Positions 8,152-16,591 of a DNA stretch of 47,577 bases are shown one piece after another. The stretch is from positions 1-47,577 of the forward strand of contig DASWVC010000166.1 in NCBI GenBank assembly GCA_036401335.1, given 5' to 3'. The stretch comes from DASWVC01 sp036401335 (lineage in GTDB: Bacteria; Verrucomicrobiota; Verrucomicrobiia; Chthoniobacterales; JAFAMB01). The position numbers were made by a program, and so were the translations under genes. Numbering within the stretch: the first letter of the stretch is position 1; each line of letters begins with the position of its first letter. Below the pieces are notes generated by a model. That model did no database searches and was not told the DNA's origin. It saw only the letters and a program-made list of their open reading frames with translations.

Positions 8152-9258
8152 ATGATTCGACCAACGCAGGTGGGCTCCACGACGCAGGCGGGCGATTTGA
8201 AGCGGTTTCTCGGGTTATCCGAATTTGAGCCGGAAGCTCGCCACTGTTTGCCGCATGCGGTGTACGAGTACGTGGCGGGTGGAGCCGGCGACGAGCACTC
8301 GCTGCGGGCCAACGACGAAAGTTACCAGCGGATCTTTCTCCGCCCACGCGTGCTGCGTCCGGTGATGCCGGTTAACCTCAGCCAGGAGTTGTTTGGGCGA
8401 CCGTGCGCGGTGCCGGTTCTTCTGGCCCCTGCAGCCTACCAGGGCATGATGCATGCCGAGGGCGAACTTGGTTCTGCACGCGGCGCAGCCGCCCACGGCG
8501 CCATCTTTGTCGTCAGTACCAACACGATGGTGCCGATCGAAGAGATCACCGCCGTCGAAGGCGCCCGGTGCTGGTTTCAGCTCTACGTGCAGCGGGACCG
8601 TGAGTTCACGCGCGACTTGATTTCGCGGGTGGAAGCAGCCGGCTGTGAAGCGGTGTGTGTGACGGTTGACTCACCGGTGCTCGGCCTGCGGGCCCGACAG
8701 CTGCGGGCCGGTTTTGGCCTGCCTGCCGGCTTTTCGATGCCGCACGCTGCTGACCTGAATGCCGGCCTGCGGGCCGTCTCGCACACGGGGGCGAACAGCG
8801 TAGTGACTTGGCGCGACGTGGAATGGTTGCGATCGATTGTCAAGGGAAAGCTGTTGCTCAAGGGAATCCTGCACCCTGAAGATGCGGAGCTCGCCATTCA
8901 GGCGGGTGTTGACGGGATCATGGTCTCCAACCACGGCGGTCGCAACCTCGACACGATCCTTCCCACGATCGAGGCTTTGCCGGACGTGGTGGAACAAGTG
9001 GCCGGGCGAGTTCCGGTTCTCCTTGATGGCGGGATTCGTCGGGGAACAGATGCACTCAAGGCGTTGGCCCGTGGGGCAACCGCCGTCCTTGTGGGGCGCC
9101 CGTACCTCTACGCGCTCGCGGTAGCAGGCGGTCCCGGGGTGGCGCGGTGCCTTTTCCTGCTGATTGAAGAACTGGCTTTTGCGATGGCCTTGGTCGGTGC
9201 AGCGAGCCTGCGCGACTTGAACCGCGACGTGGAATGGCCTGTTCCAGCCAAACGGTAG
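8152..9258 (+). CDS. FMN-dependent alpha-hydroxyacid oxidase/dehydrogenase
   Basis: The enzyme oxidises an L-2-hydroxyacid (lactate, glycolate or similar) to the 2-oxoacid, passing electrons to FMN and then to O2 or an acceptor. The barrel carries the usual sites: YVAGGAGDEHSLRAN near the N-terminus, VLLAPAAYQG, QLYVQRD, TVDSPVLGLR, the LLLKGIL lysine, VSNHGGRNLD with catalytic H261 and R264, and LLDGGIRRGTDALKALARGA for the FMN phosphate. At 368 residues it has the length of glycolate/lactate oxidases. No membrane-binding insert is evident, which favours a soluble oxidase over respiratory LldD. A GTG at 8113 would add 13 residues; I prefer the ATG because homologues start near it. Exact substrate not determinable. 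Confidence 0.9.
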   Translation: MIRPTQVGSTTQAGDLKRFLGLSEFEPEARHCLPHAVYEYVAGGAGDEHSLRANDESYQRIFLRPRVLRPVMPVNLSQELFGRPCAVPVLLAPAAYQGMMHAEGELGSARGAAAHGAIFVVSTNTMVPIEEITAVEGARCWFQLYVQRDREFTRDLISRVEAAGCEAVCVTVDSPVLGLRARQLRAGFGLPAGFSMPHAADLNAGLRAVSHTGANSVVTWRDVEWLRSIVKGKLLLKGILHPEDAELAIQAGVDGIMVSNHGGRNLDTILPTIEALPDVVEQVAGRVPVLLDGGIRRGTDALKALARGATAVLVGRPYLYALAVAGGPGVARCLFLLIEELAFAMALVGAASLRDLNRDVEWPVPAKR

Positions 9259-9298
9259 CCGCGACCCACAATAATGTAGTGGCCCGTCTTGTCGCCCT

Positions 9299-10291
9299 CT
9301 AAAAGTTCTTGCGCAGGTCCAGGCCGGAATAAAGGGAAGCAACCTGTTTTTCGTAGCCGTTAAACTTCAACGTTGCCTGCCTGGCGGCAAAGAAGCCGCC
9401 ACCAATCACCCGCTCGCTCTTTTGGCTCCAACGGGGATGATCAACGTCCGGGTTGACGTTGGCATAGAATCCGTACTCGTTGGGCGCCGTTTCATTCCAA
9501 AGGGTTTTCGGCTGGTCGGCAACGAAATCGATCCGGGCCAGCGACTTTGCGCCTTTAAATCCGTATTTCCATGGCACCACCAGACGAATGGGGGCGCCAT
9601 TCTGATTCGCCAACGGTTTTCCGTAAATGCCGGTCGCCAGAAAGGCAAGCTCATGGCTGGCCTCGGCCAGGGTTAGCCCTTCGGTGTAAGGCCAAGGAAA
9701 GTCGGACGACCGCTGGCCCGCGCAGTTTTTCGGATCCAGAAACGAGGTAAACCGGACAAATTTTGCTTCCGGCTTGGGCTGGGCGAAGGCAACGAGCTTG
9801 GCAAGGGCAAAGCCGTCCCACGGCACTACCATTGACCAAGCCTCCACGCAGCGGTGGCGGTAATTGCGTTGCTCAATCCCGCCCATTGCCTTGATGAGGT
9901 CATTCACGTCGAGTTTGACGGGAGCAGCGCACAACCCTCCGATTTCGAGGGACCAGGGGTCGGTTTTCCAGCCCTGGTTGGCCAGCTGTTTGGGTTCCTC
10001 CTTGGAAAGCCCCCATTCGTAAAAATTGTTGTAACTGCCTATCAGGTCCGGTGATGTGAGCTTAACACCCGGCAGCTTGAAGGAAGCGCTGAGCACGTCC
10101 GGGAAGCCGGCCATGGCAGCCGTTGACCTCGCGGGCAACCACGCCGTCGCGGCGAGGCCAAGGCCGAACACGCGCAAAAACGCCCGCCGTTGCAGGTAAT
10201 GCCCCTCGGGTGTAACCGCCGAGTCGGGCAGTTCCCAGGAAGGGGGAGATAGACGGGCACAAAGCCATGATTGACGGCGACGAGACCCCAT
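9299..10291 (-). CDS. msrP: Periplasmic methionine-sulfoxide reductase catalytic subunit MsrP (YedY)
   Basis: This molybdopterin enzyme reduces methionine sulfoxide in periplasmic proteins. A Tat signal (QRRAFLRVFGLGLAATAW, twin Arg 35-36) directs folded export. The mature part follows MsrP: NNFYEWG, WSLEIGG, then NYRHRCVEAWSMVVPW with the molybdenum-ligating Cys at 148, DFPWPYTEGL, LATGIYGKPL, NGAPIRLVVPWKYGFKGAKS and, near the end, NPDVDHPRWSQ. The frame stays open to 10723 upstream, but that stretch has no MsrP similarity and the Tat signal begins well after it, so this ATG (330 residues) is chosen. No msrQ (haem-binding membrane partner) lies beside it; electron supply must come from elsewhere. 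Confidence 0.92.
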   Translation of the reverse strand: MGSRRRQSWLCARLSPPSWELPDSAVTPEGHYLQRRAFLRVFGLGLAATAWLPARSTAAMAGFPDVLSASFKLPGVKLTSPDLIGSYNNFYEWGLSKEEPKQLANQGWKTDPWSLEIGGLCAAPVKLDVNDLIKAMGGIEQRNYRHRCVEAWSMVVPWDGFALAKLVAFAQPKPEAKFVRFTSFLDPKNCAGQRSSDFPWPYTEGLTLAEASHELAFLATGIYGKPLANQNGAPIRLVVPWKYGFKGAKSLARIDFVADQPKTLWNETAPNEYGFYANVNPDVDHPRWSQKSERVIGGGFFAARQATLKFNGYEKQVASLYSGLDLRKNF

Positions 10292-10465
10292 GCCAGACTG
10301 TACCACGATTTCCAAACAAGTTCTCTGGGCATTCTGGACGGTCGCTTCGATTTGAGGCGATGCGGCCGGGATGCCAAGAGGACCAGGATAAATCCGGTCC
10401 GTCAGAAGTGCGGACTGGGCCTGAGCCTCAGGGACAAAGTAGTGGCCTGAGTCGGGGTAAATCGA

Positions 10466-10597
10466 ATGGAAATCATTAACGTGGTTGTTGAGCTCACGGA
10501 AGTGGGGTTCATGGTGGCAGCAGCCTATGGCTTGCGGGCGGTGGAGGTTCATCTGAAGCGGCGCGAACAGGAACGGTCGTCCGAGCGAGACCTTTAG
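10466..10597 (+). CDS. Possible 43-residue small protein
   Basis: A short frame begins MEIINVVVELTEVG and passes through a hydrophobic stretch (GFMVAAAYGL) into a highly charged, basic/acidic tail (HLKRREQERSSERDL). GGGGTAA lies about 5 nt before the ATG and could serve as a ribosome-binding site. Codon use is GC-rich at third positions like its neighbours. It sits, on the opposite strand, in the gap between the response regulator and msrP genes. The shape suggests a single membrane-associated or amphipathic helix. No family recognised. Confidence 0.4.
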   Translation: MEIINVVVELTEVGFMVAAAYGLRAVEVHLKRREQERSSERDL

Positions 10598-10659
10598 TGC
10601 CGTGAGGGTAAGTGTCGGCTGGACAGGGTAAACCTGGAAATGAAGTTTGCCCTGCAGGC

Positions 10660-11241
10660 CTATTGGGCTTGGGTGGTGATTGAGCCGTCTGCGCCCATTT
10701 CTGCCAGGGTTTTCTCGGCGCATTCGGGGCAGAGGCCATGCGTGAAATGGGCCCCTGTGCGTTTACCCATATAGGTTTCTACACGTTCCCAGTAGTCGCT
10801 ATCCTGTCGGATTTTGTGACAGGAACAGCATATTGGGATCAGCTCTTTCAAGCGTCCGATCTCCTGTGTGAAATTGAGGATCCGTTCGGCGACCCGCAAC
10901 CGCATGTTGATCATGGCTCGCTGAAGGGGTTTCGACAAAAAGTCGTCTACCCCGGCATTTGTAGCCAGTTCATAATTGGCCGGGCTTGTGTCGAGGGAAG
11001 TCAAAAGAATGAAATAGGTGTACGGCGTCTGCTTCCTCGCACGCACCCTGCGGCAAAATTCCAGTCCGTCGACATCGGGCATCATCCAATCGCTTACCAC
11101 GAACCGGACGGGGTCGTTGTTGAAGGATTCCCAGGCTTCTACGCCGCCTTGGGTTACCACGACTTCGTGGCCGAGGCGTTCGAGTGCCCGGTGAAGGATT
11201 TTCGCTGCAATCGGATCGTCTTCGGCCATCAAGATTTTCAT
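10660..11241 (-). CDS. Response regulator: receiver plus CxxC/CPxC putative zinc module
   Basis: The product has 193 residues. Residues 1-120 form a CheY-like receiver: acidic pair at 7-9 (AEDDP), phosphoacceptor D51 in VVSDWMMPDVDG, Thr/Ser switch in LLTS, and Lys in SKPL at 104. After a helical linker comes a small Cys-rich unit, LIPICCSCHKIRQD...YWERVETYM...FTHGLCPEC, with C138/C141 and C171/C174 placed to bind a metal. This unit is known as a tail on many two-component proteins but has no assigned function. There is no DNA-binding domain, so output is probably through protein contact. ATGA overlap with the upstream hybrid kinase gene implies translational coupling, making this its likely partner. 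Confidence 0.88.
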   Translation of the reverse strand: MKILMAEDDPIAAKILHRALERLGHEVVVTQGGVEAWESFNNDPVRFVVSDWMMPDVDGLEFCRRVRARKQTPYTYFILLTSLDTSPANYELATNAGVDDFLSKPLQRAMINMRLRVAERILNFTQEIGRLKELIPICCSCHKIRQDSDYWERVETYMGKRTGAHFTHGLCPECAEKTLAEMGADGSITTQAQ

Positions 11242-14200
11242 ACTAGAGATAACTTTCGATGGCGCTGAAGTGCAGCCAGAACGCGATCGCATTCGGCTTC
11301 CAGCGCGCTGAGCAGGTCGGGAACCGCCGTCAGAGAGCCCGTACGGGCGACCTCCTCAAGCTCGGTACAAAGCTTTTGCAGGTAGTACGCGCCAAAATCG
11401 TCGCCGCTCCGCCGAAGCGAGGATGCTGCCTGGGCCAAACCCTTGTCGTCTCCGTGAGCGAGTGCGTCTCGCATGGCCGCCAGCGTGGCCGGGGTCTTCG
11501 CGCCGAATACGTCAATCAGTTCTGACAGGCCTGCGGTTGGCGACGGTTCGCTGTACGCCCGGAGGCGGTTGGAATCGACCGCATGAATTCCGGAACGCTC
11601 CAGTGCTGCCTGCAAGGATTTGAGTTGTAAAGGTTTGCTCAAATAATCGTCCATGCCAATGAGGATGCATTCCTCACGATCGCCTGCCATCGAATGGGCC
11701 GTCACGGCAATGATCCACGTGTGTTTTGCGGAGCCTTGTTCCCGCCTCCGGATCTCGGCGGTGGCCGCGTAGCCGTCCATCTCCGGCATTTGGCAATCCA
11801 TCAAAACGACGGTGTAGGGACCATTTTCCAATGCTTCGAGGGCTTCGCGGCCATTGACCGCGACGTCGGCGGAATAGCCCAGCTTGCGGAGCTGGCCGAG
11901 CACGACCCGCTGGTTGATGCTGTTGTCTTCAGCCACGAGCAGGCGCTGCACGGCTTTCGGGTCTGGGCGCGGTGGAGGTACCGCCGGACCGAGCGGATGG
12001 GCGGGGTCACGGGGTCCGGCCATGATTTCAGCGATGCAGGCACGGAGGGTGGAGTGTCGGACCGGCTTTGATCGGCACGCCGCAACGCCGGCCGTCCTGG
12101 CCTCTTCGGGGAAGGTTGGCTGTCCAAGGGACGTCAACAGAAGGAGGCGGGTGCCGGCAATGGCGGCATCGGCCTTGATGGCGCGGGCCAGCGCCAAGCC
12201 GTCCAGGTCTGGCAGGCCCTGATCAACAATTGCCAGCGCGTACGGGTCGGGGGAGGTGGCGGCTGTTTGCAGGCAGGTCAAGGCCTCTGCGGCGGTCCCA
12301 CAACCCTCAACGCGAAAGTGCCAGGCGGCCAACTGGCGGCAGGTAAAAGCCCGGCTCGTGGGGTGATGATCAACCACCAGCACCCGCAACGGACCTACCT
12401 CCTCACCGGCTTCGGGGCCGGATGGTGGCCGGATTTGCCGCGCAAGCCCCACGGTGAACCAGAAAACGGTGCCCTTGCCCGGCGTGCTTTCCACGCCGAT
12501 GCAACCGCCCATCCGCTCCACCAGTTGCCGGCAAATGGCCAGGCCCAGCCCTGTGCCGCCGTACTTCCGGGTGGTCGATCCATCGGCCTGGATGAAGGCA
12601 TGGAACAGCCGTGCCTGGGTTTCCTGAGAGATGCCGATGCCGGTGTCCTGCACTTCGAAGCGCACCCGCGTTTTCCCCGTTGCCTCGGCTTCCGCGCGGA
12701 CCCGGAGAACAACTTCCCCGGACGGCGTGAACTTGATGGCGTTGCTGAGCAGATTGATAAGGACCTGACGCAAGCGGCTGGGGTCGCCCCGGAGCAGCGT
12801 CGGGACGGCGGGATCCACAGCCCCGGCCAGTTCCAGCCCTTTGGCCAGCGCCGGGCCGGCCAGCATCTCAAGGCTGCTTTCAACGGTAGTCCGAAGGTCG
12901 AAATCCAGCTCTTCAAAGGTGAGTTTGCCCGCCTCGATCTTTGAGAAATCGAGAATGTCGTTGATTAAGGTTAGAAGTGATTCCGCGCTGGCACGGGCGG
13001 TATCGGCATAATCGCGCTGCTCCGGGGTGAGGCCGGAGTCTAGGAGCAGCCCAGTCATGCCGATAACCCCGTTCAAGGGAGTGCGGATCTCGTGGCTCAT
13101 GTTAGCGAGAAACTCGCTTCGCGCCCGGGTGGCGGCTTCGGCCGCTTCCTTCGCTTCGAGAAGTCCTTGTTGCACGCGCCGGTGCTCCGACACGTCGCGG
13201 GCGACGCAATACATGACGTTTTCGGCGGGCGACCAGTTCGCCGTCCACATCATGGGGACGATTGACTGGTTCCGGTGCAGGTAGCGGTTCTCGAACCCTC
13301 TTACGGGTTCGCCTGCCATGATCTGGACGGAGATTCCCGCGGTTTTCGGGCGGTCCTCTGGAACGACGAAGTCGAGGTAGCGCAGGCCGATCAACGCCTC
13401 GGGTTCATACCCCCAGAGTTCCCGGCTGGCGCGACTCACCTGAACAAAGCACCCGGCTGCATCAAGGGTGCAGATCACGTCAAGCGAGTGGTTCAGGATC
13501 TGCTGGTTGGCATGTTCAACCCGTTTACGCTCCGTGATCTCGATTTTCAGCGCTGTATTTGCGTGCGAAAGGTCGGCGGTCCGGTCCTCAACCCGGTGCT
13601 CCAGCTCCGCATGCGCGGAACGCAGTTCGCGTTCCGCCCGCTTCTGGCCGTCGACGTCGGTCGAAGTGCCGACCCAGTGGACGATTTCGCCTCTTTCATC
13701 GCGCATCGGCACAGCACGCGTCAGGTGCCAGCGGTAGGCGCCGTCGTTGCGCCGTTTCAGACGGTGTTCGATGTGGTAAACAAGCCCGGTGCGCAGTGCC
13801 AGAGCCCAGCGCCGAAGGTACCGCTCCCGATCCTCGGGATGCACCGCCAGGGCACCTCCCTGGCCCTTCGATTCTTCTACGCTCAGGCCGGTGTAGTCGT
13901 ACCAACGTTTGTTGAAGTAATCCAGGTTGCCGTCCGGCATCGCCGTCCAGACCAGCTGCGGCACCGCGTCGGCCAAAAACCGTGTCCGTCGCTCACTGTC
14001 CCGCAATTCCCTGGTCCTCTGGTCCACGCGCCGCTCCAGGTCCTCTGCAAGCAGGCGGTAGGCATCTTCGCTTTGTTTCAGCTCAGAGGTGCGGCGGGCG
14101 ATGGTCTGTTCGATGGAGGCGTTCGTTTCCTCCAACTCCGCCTGCCGCAGCACCGCAGCATGCATTTGCCGGTGGTTTTCCTGCCGGCTTAACGCAATCG

Positions 14201-14792
14201 ACCAGAAAAGAAAGGCGTCTTCGAACACCACCCAGCTGACATGCTCCAACACCCGGGCCCAGCTTCCGGTAGTCACCCCGAAAAGCGATTCCGGCCAGAA
14301 TCTGGACCGTAACGAATGATCGATGATCACGACGATCGTGGCTGTGATGAGCACTTTCGGGTCCCGGTAGAACGCCAGAAACGCGAGGGAGCCAAAGATA
14401 TGGAAATGGGTTTCCAGATGGCCGCCCGAGAGGTGAATCAACAGGGCTCCGAACAGCATCTGAGCAGCCGCTACCACATGGCGTGTAAGCCAGAACCCCG
14501 GCAGGATATGGATGAGGACCATCGGCCCGCTGATGATCAGCCCACCCAACGCGATCGCCGCCGTCAGTCGTTCGCGCATCGACAAGCCAGCGTCCGGAAA
14601 GGCCACCTGCGACACCAGGAAGCAGGTGATGATTCCGCCCGCCCACTGCATCAGAAACAGCCAGAAAAAACGGTCGTCGGTTCGAATGCGGAGGCGCAGC
14701 TCCTCCTCACGAAAGAGGACTTCCGTCGAAGTCAGCCCTGAGGAGGCGACGTTTGCAGCACCCGCCGCCCAGTTAACACCAGACACGGTCAT
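11238..14792 (-). CDS. Membrane hybrid histidine kinase: His-rich sensor, PAS-PAS-HisKA-HATPase-REC-REC-degenerate HPt
   Basis: At 1184 residues this is the largest gene here. Residues 42-200 hold about six membrane helices with a His-rich motif (GGHLETHFHIF, H125/H129/H131), YRDP at 142-145 and a DHS...FWPES segment. Two PAS domains follow (about 267-385 and 430-550), then the dimerisation helix with phospho-H567 in NMSHEIRTPLNG, and an HATPase with N684 and GGTGLGLAI. Receiver 1 keeps D857 but its acidic pair reads DHH rather than DD; receiver 2 (D999, AEDN) is intact. The C-terminus aligns with HPt domains, but the expected His is Ser1124 (QAASSLRRSGDDFGA). It sits 100 bp downstream of the phosphatase gene and overlaps the response regulator. 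Confidence 0.93.
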   Translation of the reverse strand: MTVSGVNWAAGAANVASSGLTSTEVLFREEELRLRIRTDDRFFWLFLMQWAGGIITCFLVSQVAFPDAGLSMRERLTAAIALGGLIISGPMVLIHILPGFWLTRHVVAAAQMLFGALLIHLSGGHLETHFHIFGSLAFLAFYRDPKVLITATIVVIIDHSLRSRFWPESLFGVTTGSWARVLEHVSWVVFEDAFLFWSIALSRQENHRQMHAAVLRQAELEETNASIEQTIARRTSELKQSEDAYRLLAEDLERRVDQRTRELRDSERRTRFLADAVPQLVWTAMPDGNLDYFNKRWYDYTGLSVEESKGQGGALAVHPEDRERYLRRWALALRTGLVYHIEHRLKRRNDGAYRWHLTRAVPMRDERGEIVHWVGTSTDVDGQKRAERELRSAHAELEHRVEDRTADLSHANTALKIEITERKRVEHANQQILNHSLDVICTLDAAGCFVQVSRASRELWGYEPEALIGLRYLDFVVPEDRPKTAGISVQIMAGEPVRGFENRYLHRNQSIVPMMWTANWSPAENVMYCVARDVSEHRRVQQGLLEAKEAAEAATRARSEFLANMSHEIRTPLNGVIGMTGLLLDSGLTPEQRDYADTARASAESLLTLINDILDFSKIEAGKLTFEELDFDLRTTVESSLEMLAGPALAKGLELAGAVDPAVPTLLRGDPSRLRQVLINLLSNAIKFTPSGEVVLRVRAEAEATGKTRVRFEVQDTGIGISQETQARLFHAFIQADGSTTRKYGGTGLGLAICRQLVERMGGCIGVESTPGKGTVFWFTVGLARQIRPPSGPEAGEEVGPLRVLVVDHHPTSRAFTCRQLAAWHFRVEGCGTAAEALTCLQTAATSPDPYALAIVDQGLPDLDGLALARAIKADAAIAGTRLLLLTSLGQPTFPEEARTAGVAACRSKPVRHSTLRACIAEIMAGPRDPAHPLGPAVPPPRPDPKAVQRLLVAEDNSINQRVVLGQLRKLGYSADVAVNGREALEALENGPYTVVLMDCQMPEMDGYAATAEIRRREQGSAKHTWIIAVTAHSMAGDREECILIGMDDYLSKPLQLKSLQAALERSGIHAVDSNRLRAYSEPSPTAGLSELIDVFGAKTPATLAAMRDALAHGDDKGLAQAASSLRRSGDDFGAYYLQKLCTELEEVARTGSLTAVPDLLSALEAECDRVLAALQRHRKLSLV

Positions 14793-14892
14793 CGCAGATC
14801 GGCCATTTAATCAGCGCAGGCAGACGGGTTCCTTGGATCGCTCATCTCATCCACATTTCTGATGCAGAAGATCGGTTAGAGCCGGTCCGGGT

Positions 14893-16590
14893 TTAATCTG
14901 ATGAGGGAAGCAGCCGGGTAAGGGTCACGGTCGCATGGTGGCCGTGGTCCACGAAGGCAACCTGATCGAACACCTGGCGGATGAACCCAAGCCCGTAACC
15001 CCCAGCCCGTTCCCCATCCGGGACTGAAGGCGCCAAGCGAGCCAGGTAATTCTCCTGGCTGAGCCCAAGGCCGGAATGGCTGATGGCAAAGGTAAGCGCC
15101 CGCTCGCCGATGGTTGCTTCGCAACGAACATGACCGGCCCGCCCGCCGTAGGCGTGCCGGTAAACGTTCGTGAGCACCTCGTCCGCGCCGAGGACGATCG
15201 AGTACGCTGCGTGCTCGCTAAATCCGGCAAGTTCAGCCCAGCGTTCGAAGAACGAGCGCCCATCCGCCATCCGCTCCGGGACGAGGTCAAAGGCCAGGAC
15301 GGGCGAAGGCGCGTCACGGGTTGAGGTAAGAAGAAAGGCAGTCGCATCGTCCTGCTGCGGACGGCCCTGCGTGAATTCGCGCCACGTGGTTTCGAGAACT
15401 GAAAGCGGGTCAGGCGTTCCAACTGTCCCTCCGAGGGTCTTGGCCAAAACGGGGCCGCCGAAGCCCTCGCCCGAATGGTTCCTGGCTTCGATGAAGCCAT
15501 CCGTGAGCAGCAACCATTGCCGGCCAATGATGAACGGGACCGTCCTGGTGGCGAAGCGTTCGGCCCTGAGCACCCCCAACGGAGGGTAAACTTCGCACGA
15601 AAGCTCCTCCCATTGGTTCGACAAAGACAGGTAGCGCGGCCGAGGCTGACCAAACGTGCAGGCCTGCAACCAACGCCGTTGCCGGTCGATGACGAGGATC
15701 GCCAGCGTTGTCAGGCTGCCGGCCTTCTCTGCGGACTCCCACAAAGTCTGGTTCACTTCTCCGATCCATTCCGAAAACCGCTCAAAGCTGCACAGAGCGG
15801 CTTTAAGTGACAGCAACGTGCAGACCCGGGCGGACTCCAGGGCCGCCGGGATGCCTTTTCCGCTGGCGTCGCCCACGGCGATCAGGAAAGAACCGTCCGC
15901 CAGTCCATAGTAGGTAAAGAAATCTCCGCCGACATCCGCCGCCTGTTTCTGAAAAACCCGGACCTCGAAGGCATCGCCGACAAAAGACAGCGGCGGCATG
16001 AACGAAATCTGGGCCCGCCTGGCCACGGACAACTCGGCCTCGCGGTAGGCATCGTCCAGGTCTTTCCGTCTCGCCGTTTCCTGTGCCTGCATGCGGGTCA
16101 GCGTCGCGGCGATCAAGGCGCCGAAGGCCTGGAAAACCTCTTCATCAAAGTCATCAAAGAATTCCCGGCCCACCGGGTTGAGCGCCTGCATGACCCCGTG
16201 GCATCCGCCCGGGTCCTGCACCGGGATGGTCAGGAGCGCGTGAGCGGGCGTTTTCGTCTCCAAGCCGATGCCCGCATAATGAACGGCCTCGCTTTGGGCA
16301 TTCACGGTGTTTTCCCGTTGACCCGTCCGAAAAACGCGCCCGACAATCCCTTTGCCCGCCGGTACCCGCAGAACCCGGCCTTTCAGCTCCGGCTGCGTGC
16401 CACGGATGAGCAGGTCACCCGTGGCCGGGTCCGGGAGACAAATGGAGCAGGCCAGGCACTGCATCACGTCTCGGGAAGCTGCCAGGATCCGGCCCACCAG
16501 TTCGTTCACCTCCAGCGCGCTGCTCAGCGATAACGCGGCATCAAGCAGGCAGCGGTAGGCAACTTCCTTGCGCTCGGAGAGGGTACCCAT
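14893..16590 (-). CDS. GAF - SpoIIE/PP2C phosphatase - HATPase partner-switching protein
   Basis: The cytoplasmic protein has 565 residues. A GAF sensor spans about 14-168, followed by a short coiled linker with many charged residues. The PP2C/SpoIIE domain (about 200-425) has its metal aspartates in VGGDFF (D223), VGDASGKG (D241), LLTDGFIEA (D364) and QQDDATAFL (D414/D415). The tail (about 445-560) is an RsbW-like HATPase with the N-box EVLTN (471-475) and a GGYGLGF G-box, but the usual DxGxG reads HSGLG, lacking the Asp. Such proteins dephosphorylate STAS antagonists, and the HATPase part can phosphorylate them. The start lies 1 nt after the mlaD stop, so it is translated with the transporter genes; the STAS gene heading the operon is the obvious target. 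Confidence 0.92.
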   Translation of the reverse strand: MGTLSERKEVAYRCLLDAALSLSSALEVNELVGRILAASRDVMQCLACSICLPDPATGDLLIRGTQPELKGRVLRVPAGKGIVGRVFRTGQRENTVNAQSEAVHYAGIGLETKTPAHALLTIPVQDPGGCHGVMQALNPVGREFFDDFDEEVFQAFGALIAATLTRMQAQETARRKDLDDAYREAELSVARRAQISFMPPLSFVGDAFEVRVFQKQAADVGGDFFTYYGLADGSFLIAVGDASGKGIPAALESARVCTLLSLKAALCSFERFSEWIGEVNQTLWESAEKAGSLTTLAILVIDRQRRWLQACTFGQPRPRYLSLSNQWEELSCEVYPPLGVLRAERFATRTVPFIIGRQWLLLTDGFIEARNHSGEGFGGPVLAKTLGGTVGTPDPLSVLETTWREFTQGRPQQDDATAFLLTSTRDAPSPVLAFDLVPERMADGRSFFERWAELAGFSEHAAYSIVLGADEVLTNVYRHAYGGRAGHVRCEATIGERALTFAISHSGLGLSQENYLARLAPSVPDGERAGGYGLGFIRQVFDQVAFVDHGHHATVTLTRLLPSSD

Positions 16591-16591
16591 C

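Noticed and set aside
10292..10723. N-terminal extension of msrP by 144 codons
   Set aside because: In frame but before the Tat signal, with no MsrP similarity; export would fail with such an extension.
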